This document shows positions 46,742 to 53,745 of a stretch of 61,727 bases of DNA, piece after piece. The translations under genes and the position numbers were made by a program. Origin of the DNA: Mycobacterium gordonae (lineage in GTDB: Bacteria > Actinomycetota > Actinomycetes > Mycobacteriales > Mycobacteriaceae). Where the stretch lies: positions 1 to 61,727 of the forward strand of contig NZ_LQOY01000038.1 in assembly GCF_002101675.1 (NCBI RefSeq), read 5' to 3'. Every line of letters begins with the position of its first letter. The stretch's first letter is position 1. The notes beneath the pieces were generated by a model. The model saw only the letters and a list, made by a program, of their open reading frames with translations. It searched no databases and was not told the origin of the DNA.

Positions 46742-48193
46742 ATGTCGGCTGACGAGCAGGACGCAGGCGCCGTCCGCCACCTGCATCGCGATCTGTCCAA
46801 TCGTCAGATCCAGCTGATCGCGATCGGTGGCGCGATCGGTACCGGTCTCTTCATGGGATCGGGACGCACGATCACCCAGGCGGGCCCGGCGGTGGTGGTG
46901 GTCTACGGGGTCATCGGATTCTTCGTTTTCTTCGTGCTGCGTGCGATGGGCGAATTGCTGCTGTCGAACCTGAACTACAAGTCGTTCGTCGACCTCGCAG
47001 CCGACCTACTGGGCCCGGTGGCCGGCTTCTTCATCGGGTGGTCCTACTGGTTTGCCTGGGTTGTCACCGGTGTCGCGGAGGTCGTGGCGATCGTCGGCTA
47101 CTCCAAGTATTGGTGGCCCGGCCTGCCCGACTGGATCCCGGCGTTGGTGACCGTCCTTGTGGTGCTGGCCTTCAACCTGTTCAGCGTGCGCAATTTCGGG
47201 GAGATCGAATTTTGGTTCTCCTTGATCAAGATCGTCGCGATTTTGGGGCTGATCGTGGTTGGCATCGCCCTGGTGGCCACCGGTTTCGTCTCGCCGCACG
47301 GCGACCGCGCGACGCTGGCGAATTTGTGGAATGACGGCGGGTTCTTCGCCACCGGGTTCATGGGTCTGGTCGGTGGCATGCAGATCGCGTTCTTCGCCTT
47401 CGTGGGTGTCGAGCTGGTCGGCACCGCTGCGGCGGAGACCGCTGACCCGCGCCGCACGCTGCCCCGAGCCATCAACGCCGTCCCGATGCGAGTGGCGATC
47501 TTCTATATCGCCGCACTGCTGGCGATACTCGCCGTCGTGCCGTGGCGACATTTCGCCAGCGGCGAGTCGCCGTTCGTGACCATGTTCGCGCTGGCCGGCC
47601 TCGGTGCGGCCGCGTCACTGGTAAACGTCGTGGTGATCACCTCTGCGGCCTCGTCGGCGAATTCGGGAGTTTTCTCCACCGGCCGGATGCTCTACGGGCT
47701 GGCCGACGAGGGCAGCGCTCCGTCGTTGTTCCGCCGACTCAACCGCTCCGGTGTCCCGGGGTCCGCTGTGCTCGCGACCGCTCCCCTGCTGTTGATTTCG
47801 GTGCCGCTGCTTTATGCCGGCGCCTCGGTTATCGGCGTCTTCACCGTCATCACAACGGTCGCCTCGCTGCTGTTCATGTTTGTGTGGACGATGGTCGTGG
47901 TCAGTTACCTCGTTTACCGTCGCCGGCATCCCCGGCGGCACGCCGATTCGCGGTACCGGATGCCCGGCGGCGTCGTGATGTGCTGGGCGATTCTGGCCTT
48001 CTTCGTATTCGTCGTCTGGACGCTGTCGACCGATCGGGAAACGGCTGTGGCCCTGGCTTGGTTTCCGGCGTGGTTCGTGCTGCTGGCGGCCGGTTGGCTG
48101 GTGGTTAAACACCGCCCCGGCCACGCGGAGCAATATCGGATGTTCCAGGCTGAGATGAATCACCCGCAGATAGGAGTGCCCGAGCATGGCTGA
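46742..48193 (+). CDS. cycA: amino acid permease, CycA (D-serine/D-alanine/glycine) type
   Basis: This 483-residue APC-superfamily transporter has about 12 transmembrane helices. LSNRQIQLIAIGGAIGTGLF starts TM1 with the substrate-binding GxG; MGELLLSNLNYKSF, FWFSLIKIVAI and LVGTAAAETADPRRTLPRAI follow. It resembles E. coli CycA (D-serine/D-alanine/glycine symporter). CycA-type permeases are linked to D-cycloserine uptake in mycobacteria. A second paralogue elsewhere in the genome is likely, so the exact substrate is open. It overlaps the next gene by 8 bp. Confidence 0.85.
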   Translation: MSADEQDAGAVRHLHRDLSNRQIQLIAIGGAIGTGLFMGSGRTITQAGPAVVVVYGVIGFFVFFVLRAMGELLLSNLNYKSFVDLAADLLGPVAGFFIGWSYWFAWVVTGVAEVVAIVGYSKYWWPGLPDWIPALVTVLVVLAFNLFSVRNFGEIEFWFSLIKIVAILGLIVVGIALVATGFVSPHGDRATLANLWNDGGFFATGFMGLVGGMQIAFFAFVGVELVGTAAAETADPRRTLPRAINAVPMRVAIFYIAALLAILAVVPWRHFASGESPFVTMFALAGLGAAASLVNVVVITSAASSANSGVFSTGRMLYGLADEGSAPSLFRRLNRSGVPGSAVLATAPLLLISVPLLYAGASVIGVFTVITTVASLLFMFVWTMVVVSYLVYRRRHPRRHADSRYRMPGGVVMCWAILAFFVFVVWTLSTDRETAVALAWFPAWFVLLAAGWLVVKHRPGHAEQYRMFQAEMNHPQIGVPEHG

Positions 48194-48605
48194 TCGTCCC
48201 GATGTCACCGGAAACGCCGCGATCATCGATGAGTTCCGCGCGAACGGCGGAAAGGTCGGGGGTCCGTTCGAAGGTGCCACCCTGTTGTTGCTGCACACCA
48301 CCGGTGCCAAGTCGGGCCGACAGCGCATCAACCCGGTGATGTGCTTCGACATCGACGGCAAACTGCTGATTGTCGGCTCCTACGCCGGCGCCGACGTCGA
48401 CCCCGCCTGGTTACACAACCTGCGCGCCAACCCGGTGGCGCACATCGAAATCGGCACCGACGACTACGACGTGCGCGCCCGCGAGCTGCCGAACGACGAG
48501 CGCGACGCCGTATACCCGCGGATTGTCGAACAGGCACCGGGATTTGGCGGTTACCAGTCCAAGACCGACCGGGTGATCCCGGTCATCGAATTGCAGCGCA
48601 CCTGA
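48186..48605 (+). CDS. F420/deazaflavin-dependent nitroreductase-fold protein (Ddn-like)
   Basis: This 139-residue split-barrel protein is of the family that includes Ddn: IIDEFRANGGKVGGPFEGATLLLLHTTGAKSGR, then INPVMCF and DPAWLHNLRANPVAHIEIG. GAKSGR binds the F420 phosphate or tail. Members reduce quinones and nitroimidazoles with F420H2. It overlaps the permease gene by eight bases and so is co-translated, though no pathway link is obvious. Confidence 0.88.
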   Translation: MADRPDVTGNAAIIDEFRANGGKVGGPFEGATLLLLHTTGAKSGRQRINPVMCFDIDGKLLIVGSYAGADVDPAWLHNLRANPVAHIEIGTDDYDVRARELPNDERDAVYPRIVEQAPGFGGYQSKTDRVIPVIELQRT

Positions 48606-48695
48606 AGTTATTGGGATCGGTAGCGCAGCGGCTTCGGTGTACTTCGTGCAACGACGACGCCACCAAGGCGGCGCGCCACGAAAGGAAGACCGCAG

Positions 48696-48965
48696 ATGAA
48701 CATCGTCCCCGCCGGCATCCAGGCACAGATCAACCGGGTTGACCGCCAATGGAGCCTGTGGATCGGAGTAAGCCTGGCTCTGGTAGCCGCCGGCTCCGTC
48801 TTTCGCTTGTTCTGGATGCTCTACATCTCGATGGCATTCGGTGTCTTCGCCGGAGCGATGATCGTCAACATCGTCTTCTCGCTTGCCTTCGGCGCTGCGG
48901 CCGCCATCGGGGCGGTCGGCTTCCTGACCCGCTACCACAAAGACACCGAAGCCGAACGGCTTTGA
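48696..48965 (+). CDS. small membrane protein with two transmembrane helices
   Basis: This 89-residue protein has a short amphipathic N-terminus (IQAQINRVDRQWSL), TM1 about 21-43, TM2 about 48-72 and a charged C-terminus. AAGG precedes the ATG at 48696 with good spacing. No family or function is recognised. It lies 90 bp after the Ddn-like gene, so it could belong to the same transcript. Confidence 0.65.
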   Translation: MNIVPAGIQAQINRVDRQWSLWIGVSLALVAAGSVFRLFWMLYISMAFGVFAGAMIVNIVFSLAFGAAAAIGAVGFLTRYHKDTEAERL

Positions 48966-49027
48966 CGAGCTGATTGATCCGAATGGTCCCGAGTCATCGG
49001 GACCATTCGTCGTTTCGGCGAGACGTT

Positions 49028-49033
49028 TAGGCT
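49028..49033 (+). promoter_or_regulatory. -10 box for the leaderless lipoprotein gene
   Basis: TAGGCT is followed by six bases and ATG at 49040. Inferred from spacing. Confidence 0.4.
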
Positions 49034-49039
49034 CGCGGG

Positions 49040-49555
49040 ATGGGGATGAGCCGCCGCGCCGCGCCGGTGGGAATCGTCGCAGCGGCCCTGGCCGCGGCAC
49101 TGACGATCGGTAGTGGGGCTTGCGCGAATTCGCAACGGTCGGCGCCGAACGCGTCTTCCGGCGCCAATGCGGTTGCGCCACAACCCATATCCTGCGAAAG
49201 GTGGCACCTCGACTACCAACCGAAGCTCGCCGATCAACACGTGGACTGCGTGCTGACGCTGGGCAACCTCACGCTCGAGGTGTCCAGCGATGCCGCGTGG
49301 TCGTTCGCCGTGCACGATCGCGACACCGTCGTCCAGCAGTTCCGCGAACCCGCCGACCAGGTGGGCCAATCGGGCGTCGCGCCGCTGTTGCGGGACATCG
49401 ACCACAGCGGAACACCGGTGGGCTGGACCCAGCGACCGCCCAGCAGAAATTGTGCTCACGGGCCTGGGTCGCGTCTATCTACCGGTGAGGCGGTTGACGC
49501 CGCACCGCCTCGGCGCCGGTTCGACGGCCTGTTCACCGCCCAGTGCGTCGCGTAG
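49040..49555 (+). CDS. putative secreted lipoprotein
   Basis: This 171-residue protein has a signal peptide ending in a lipobox-like TIGSGAC (Cys near 28) and a Ser/Ala/Pro linker. A mature domain of about 130 residues contains CERWHLDYQPKLADQHVDC and VLTLGNLTLEVSSD. It ends in FDGLFTAQC. I do not know the family. Between 49423 and 49485 the second frame looks more protein-like than the annotated one (see findings), so a local pair of frameshifts is possible. ATG at 49040 fits a leaderless promoter. Confidence 0.68.
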   Translation: MGMSRRAAPVGIVAAALAAALTIGSGACANSQRSAPNASSGANAVAPQPISCERWHLDYQPKLADQHVDCVLTLGNLTLEVSSDAAWSFAVHDRDTVVQQFREPADQVGQSGVAPLLRDIDHSGTPVGWTQRPPSRNCAHGPGSRLSTGEAVDAAPPRRRFDGLFTAQCVA

Positions 49556-49558
49556 CGT
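49553..49558 (+). promoter_or_regulatory. -10 box for the leaderless hydrolase gene
   Basis: TAGCGT overlaps the stop codon of the lipoprotein gene and is followed by seven bases and ATG at 49566. Confidence 0.35.
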
Positions 49559-49565
49559 CCCCGCC

Positions 49566-50387
49566 ATGGGCGATGACATCCAGTTCGTCGACGCGAACGG
49601 GCTGCGCTTCGCGTACCTGGAAGAAGGATCGGGGCCGCTGGTGCTGATGCTGCACGGGTTCCCCGACACCGCGCATTCGTGGGATGACCTGCGACCGCGG
49701 ATCGCAGCCAAGGGCTACCGTGCGGTCAGCCCCTTCATGCGGGGATACCATCCCAGCGGAATTCCCGACGACGATGCCGATCAGGAGACCTTGGCGCGCG
49801 ATCCCCTCGGTTTGATGGATGCGCTGGACGCGCAGGAGGCGATCCTCATCGGACACGACTGGGGTGCCTCGGCCGCCTATGGCGCAGCGGGCCTCGCACC
49901 CGAGCGGGTGCGAAAGCTGTTCGTGATCGGCATCCCTCACCCCGCGGCGGTCAAGCCGTCGTTGAAGAAGATCTGGGGAGTTCGCCACTTTGCCGCCTAC
50001 AAGCTGCCGGGGGCGCCTAACCGATTCGCGCGCAACGACTTTGCCGCGCTGCCTGCGATATACCGGCGATGGTCGCCAGCCTGGAATCCCGATCCCGGCG
50101 AGTTCGCGGCCGTCCGTGCCAGTTTCGCTGTTCCGGCGAGCCTCAACGCGGCATTCGGCTACTACCGGAAGCTCTCCCCCATCCCGTCGGCGTCCCTGAA
50201 GGCCAAGATCACGGTGCCCACAGTGGTATTCGCCGGACTGGACGACCCGATCGTCGATCCGTCGGATTACCGGTTCGCCGCGCGCATGTTCGAGAACGAG
50301 TACACCGTCGAAGAGCTACCCGGCGGACACTTCATGCACCGGGAACACCCCGAGATGTTTGCCGACCGCCTGCTGGGCCATCTGTGA
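49566..50387 (+). CDS. alpha/beta hydrolase, epoxide-hydrolase-like
   Basis: This 273-residue protein has HGFPDTAHSW (30-39) and nucleophile Asp98 in GHDWGASAAYG. An Asp in place of Ser defines the epoxide hydrolase / dehalogenase group. The C-terminal His lies in GGHFMHREHP. The Trp after the nucleophile is shared with halide-binding enzymes, but HGFPDTAHSW favours epoxide hydrolase. It has no signal peptide, so it is cytosolic. The stop TGA abuts the stop of the convergent epimerase. Confidence 0.85.
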   Translation: MGDDIQFVDANGLRFAYLEEGSGPLVLMLHGFPDTAHSWDDLRPRIAAKGYRAVSPFMRGYHPSGIPDDDADQETLARDPLGLMDALDAQEAILIGHDWGASAAYGAAGLAPERVRKLFVIGIPHPAAVKPSLKKIWGVRHFAAYKLPGAPNRFARNDFAALPAIYRRWSPAWNPDPGEFAAVRASFAVPASLNAAFGYYRKLSPIPSASLKAKITVPTVVFAGLDDPIVDPSDYRFAARMFENEYTVEELPGGHFMHREHPEMFADRLLGHL

Positions 50388-51293
50388 TCAGGCGCTGACC
50401 AGTTCGGGATGGAACCTGGTCGCCATCCGGCGCAAGCCGTCCTGCCAGTCGACCGTGCTGGCGGCGCCGATGAGTTCGTGAAGCCGGCTCACGTCGACGG
50501 GATTGCCGCGCAGCGCCTGGGTGCTTTCGTCGAACACCGGCTCCCGGCCGATCAGTGTGCCGAGGTAAGCGCACCACTGCTGGATGCTGACGACCTGGTC
50601 GCCGGCCCAATTGACCGTCGTCGCCGGAACCGACGCCGCGTCAAGCAATTTGGGGATGGTGGCGATGATGTCGTCCTGGTGGATCGGGTTGTAGCGGGCC
50701 GGTCCGCCGGGCGGCACCGGAATCGGGATACCGGCCAGCATCATCTCCATGTGGTAGTACATCCATCCCCCGTTGTCGCCGTAGGGAACGTTCAGCCGGG
50801 CGATCGTGGTGGGCACTCCCAGCACGCGTGACATCGAACGGGCGACGGCCTCCCCCGCGATTTTGGAGATCGAGTAGGTCGGGAACAGCGGCTTGTGGTT
50901 GTCTCCCAGCGCGGCATCCTCGGTGCGCACGTCGTCGTTCGGCGGGTCGTAAACCGCCGCGGACGAGCAGTGCAGAAATGCCTGCGCGCCACGACAATGC
51001 GCCATCAACACGCCCACCGCGTCCGCGTTGGCCGCCAGATCCCTGTCCCACTTACCGCTCTTGGCGACGGCCAGGTTGAGGACATAGTCGAAGTCGGACG
51101 GCAGGCCGGTGACATCGCCCTCGGCCAGGTTGACCGTCTCGCAGCGCACCCCCGCCTGCTCGAGGCGGGCTCGAGCCGCGGCGTCGGTGAACCGGGCGGC
51201 GCCCCAGACTTCGTTGTCGGCTGCCAGAGCGACGGCAACCGGGGTGGCAACCTGTCCGGTCACCCCCGTGATCAGGATCTTCTTGTCACGCAT
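50388..51293 (-). CDS. NAD(P)-dependent epimerase/dehydratase (extended SDR)
   Basis: This 301-residue Rossmann protein has ITGVTGQVATPVA at the N-terminus (GxxGxxxx), an FLHCSSAAVYDPP strand and catalytic Tyr140/Lys144 in YSISK. Extended SDRs act on NDP-sugars, sterols or quinones. There is no sugar-nucleotide context. ATG at 51293 is preceded by TACCAT six bases upstream, indicating a leaderless transcript. It is divergent from the CitA-type kinase. Confidence 0.87.
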   Translation of the reverse strand: MRDKKILITGVTGQVATPVAVALAADNEVWGAARFTDAAARARLEQAGVRCETVNLAEGDVTGLPSDFDYVLNLAVAKSGKWDRDLAANADAVGVLMAHCRGAQAFLHCSSAAVYDPPNDDVRTEDAALGDNHKPLFPTYSISKIAGEAVARSMSRVLGVPTTIARLNVPYGDNGGWMYYHMEMMLAGIPIPVPPGGPARYNPIHQDDIIATIPKLLDAASVPATTVNWAGDQVVSIQQWCAYLGTLIGREPVFDESTQALRGNPVDVSRLHELIGAASTVDWQDGLRRMATRFHPELVSA

Positions 51294-51299
51294 GCGCTG

Positions 51300-51305
51300 A
51301 TGGTA
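51300..51305 (-). promoter_or_regulatory. -10 box for the leaderless epimerase gene
   Basis: Minus-strand TACCAT, six bases, then ATG at 51293. Only 62 bp separate it from the opposing kinase -10. Confidence 0.4.
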
Positions 51306-51367
51306 GCGGTGTGCCGGTGTCGCAGCGCCGGGTGTGTGAACGACGGTTTTGCGCATTCTGCTCGTGG

Positions 51368-51373
51368 TAGTGT
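51368..51373 (+). promoter_or_regulatory. -10 box for the leaderless sensor-kinase gene
   Basis: TAGTGT is followed by six bases and ATG at 51380. Confidence 0.4.
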
Positions 51374-51379
51374 CCCTGC

Positions 51380-53083
51380 ATGCCCACCAGGGGTCGCATC
51401 GACTTGCGGCTCGCCAGCCGGGTGCTGTTGCTGCAACTGGTCCTGGTCACGCTGACCCTGATCGTGGCGTTCGGGCTGTTCGCCGAGTTCAACCGCCATC
51501 GCCTCGACCTCCAATACGGTGTGCACGCAATGGATATCGCGCGTGTCGTGGCTTCGTCCCCTACGGTGCTCAACAACATCGGGCGCTACGAAGACATCCG
51601 CTTGAACCCAACCGTGACCGCGCCGTCCGCGCTCGTCAACGAATTGGAGACCGGGCCCTTACAGTCCGTCGCGTCGAGGGTGGAGCAGCGCACCCACGTG
51701 TTGTTCGTCGTCATCACCAACACGCAGGGCATCCGGCTCGCCCATCCCCATCGCGACGAGTTGGGATTGCGAGTCAGCACCGATCCCTCGAAGGCCCTGA
51801 GCGGCCAGGAAGAGGTGGTGCATCAGTCCGGCACGCTGGGACGCTCGATCGTCGCCAAGGTGCCGGTGCTGCAGCCGGGGACCAACCGGGTGCTGGGCAT
51901 GGTCAGCGTCGGCATCTCCACCAAAGAGTTCGACGAACAGTTCTCGAAGAATCTGCGCGTGCTGGCCCCGCTGGGCGGGGCTGCGCTGCTGATCGGTGTG
52001 GTGGGTTCGGTGGCGCTGGCCCGGCGGTGGCGCGGATTGACGCTGGGCCTGCGCCCGGCGGAGATGGCCGAACTGGTCCGCACGCAGGCGGCGGTGTTGC
52101 ATGGCATCGGTGAGGGCGTGCTGGCCGCAGACGAGACCGGCCGCATCACCTTCGTCAACGACGAAGCATGCCGGTTATTGGAGATCGGCACCGAACTGGG
52201 TGGGCGCATCGACGAAATCGGCTTGACTCCACGGGTTCTCGATGTGTTCCACGCGGCCGACTCGGCACCGGCACTGGCCACCGTCGGCCAGCGCATCGTG
52301 GTGGTCTCGGCCCGGAAAGTGCAGCGGGACGGTCGGCCACTGGGCACCGTGCTGGTGGTGCGCGACCGCACCGACGTCGAATCGCTGACCCGGCAACTCG
52401 ATGCGGTTCAGGTGATGAGCACCGCGCTGCGTTCCCAGCGGCACGAGTTTGCCAACCGGCTCCATTTGCTGAATGGGCTGCTGCACACCGGCCATGTGGA
52501 AGAGGGGTTGCAGTACTTGGAGGAGTTGCTCGGATCCGGGCCGCTCGGCTCGGCCCTGCCGGGCATCGATTCCATCCGCGACAACCATCTGCAGGCGTTC
52601 CTGGGAGCCAAGGCCGCGGCTGCCCGGGAAGCCGGTGTGACACTCAAGATCGGTGAGAACACCTGGGTATCAGGCAGGCTCGAACTTCCGGTGGATGTCA
52701 CCACCGTGGTGGGCAACCTGCTCGACAATGCGATCGACGCCGCCCGAACCGGTTCGAATCCCGCTAAAGAGGTCGAAATCGAACTGTTGCAGGAAGGTTC
52801 GACGCTGCATGTCACGGTGGCCGACAGCGGCGACGGTGTCACGCCCGACTTCGTCGCGCAGTTGTTCACCGAAGGGACCACAACCAAGCCGGACTCCGGC
52901 ATCCCCGGCGGGCGCGGCATCGGATTGGCCTTGTCACGCCAGATCAGCCGCTCGCTGGGCGGCGAGCTTCGGTTGTCGAGTCCGGGCAATCCGGCCGCAC
53001 AGCAGGGGTTGGTGGGTGCGGAGTTCATCGCCCGCCTGCCGGGGGTGATGACGGAGGAGGAGCAATGGGTGGAACAGATTTGA
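51380..53083 (+). CDS. CitA/DcuS-type sensor histidine kinase
   Basis: This 567-residue membrane kinase has TM1 at about 13-35 and an extracytoplasmic PASp domain at about 40-190. The domain includes VVITNTQGIRLAHPHRDELG with the ligand-proximal Arg/His, as in CitA and DcuS. TM2 lies at about 196-213, a cytoplasmic PAS at about 233-330, and phospho-acceptor His355 in SQRHEFANRLHLLNG. The HATPase domain has GNLLDNAIDAA, DSGDG and GRGIGLAL. This group senses C4-dicarboxylates or citrate in other bacteria. It overlaps the response-regulator gene by 19 bp. No transporter is adjacent. Confidence 0.93.
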   Translation: MPTRGRIDLRLASRVLLLQLVLVTLTLIVAFGLFAEFNRHRLDLQYGVHAMDIARVVASSPTVLNNIGRYEDIRLNPTVTAPSALVNELETGPLQSVASRVEQRTHVLFVVITNTQGIRLAHPHRDELGLRVSTDPSKALSGQEEVVHQSGTLGRSIVAKVPVLQPGTNRVLGMVSVGISTKEFDEQFSKNLRVLAPLGGAALLIGVVGSVALARRWRGLTLGLRPAEMAELVRTQAAVLHGIGEGVLAADETGRITFVNDEACRLLEIGTELGGRIDEIGLTPRVLDVFHAADSAPALATVGQRIVVVSARKVQRDGRPLGTVLVVRDRTDVESLTRQLDAVQVMSTALRSQRHEFANRLHLLNGLLHTGHVEEGLQYLEELLGSGPLGSALPGIDSIRDNHLQAFLGAKAAAAREAGVTLKIGENTWVSGRLELPVDVTTVVGNLLDNAIDAARTGSNPAKEVEIELLQEGSTLHVTVADSGDGVTPDFVAQLFTEGTTTKPDSGIPGGRGIGLALSRQISRSLGGELRLSSPGNPAAQQGLVGAEFIARLPGVMTEEEQWVEQI

Positions 53084-53745
53084 CCGTCTTGGTGGTCGAC
53101 GACGACTTCCGCGTTGCCAACATGCACGCCGGAATCGTCGAGGCGATGCCTGGTTTCGCCGTATCTGCGACCGCCAACACGCTGGTGGCCGCACGTCAGG
53201 CCGCCCCGGTCGATCTGGCGCTGGTCGACGTTTATCTGCCGGACGGCTCCGGCATCGACTTCATTCGCGAATTGCGTGGCGACAGCATGGTTCTGACGGC
53301 GGCGACGGAAGCCGACACCATCCGTGCCGCGATGGCAGCGGGCGCGGTGAGTTACCTGGTCAAACCGTTCGCCACTACCGAACTGGCGGCGCGGCTGGCC
53401 GGCTACGCGCGCTACCGCAAGATCCTGTCCGGTCCGAACCTCACTGCCGCCGACGTGGATTCGGCGCTGGATGCGCTGCGTCCCAAAGTGGTTCCGGCTC
53501 AGTCACCCACCACCGTGGCCTCGCCGACCAAAAAGCTCGTGCTGGAGGCTCTGCAAGCATCAGAGGTGCCGATGTCGGCGGCCGAGGTGGCCGGCGCCAT
53601 TGGCATTTCGCGGGCAACGGCGCAACGCTATCTGGCGTCGTTGGCCACCACCGGCGAGGTCAGCGTGGGATTGCGGTACGGGACGACGGGCCGGCCGGAA
53701 CAGGAGTTCGTCACGGGCGATCCGGCAGCGCGATCACGACGCTGA
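53065..53745 (+). CDS. CitB/DcuR-type response regulator
   Basis: This 226-residue regulator has a receiver domain (acidic Asp12/Asp13, phospho-Asp55 in LVDVYLPDGSG, Lys100 in YLVKPF) and a C-terminal helix-turn-helix typical of CitB/DcuR (PMSAAEVAGAIGISRATAQR). Its cognate kinase is the overlapping gene. Targets are unknown; dicarboxylate or citrate transport genes would be expected. The 3' end overlaps the convergent MmpL gene by 12 bp. Confidence 0.93.
   Translation: MGGTDLTVLVVDDDFRVANMHAGIVEAMPGFAVSATANTLVAARQAAPVDLALVDVYLPDGSGIDFIRELRGDSMVLTAATEADTIRAAMAAGAVSYLVKPFATTELAARLAGYARYRKILSGPNLTAADVDSALDALRPKVVPAQSPTTVASPTKKLVLEALQASEVPMSAAEVAGAIGISRATAQRYLASLATTGEVSVGLRYGTTGRPEQEFVTGDPAARSRR

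Noticed and set aside
52745..52770. GGTTCGAATCC string resembling a tRNA T-loop
   Set aside because: It lies inside the sensor-kinase reading frame, and no cloverleaf arms or acceptor stem surround it. A similar string inside the cyclase gene was rejected for the same reason.
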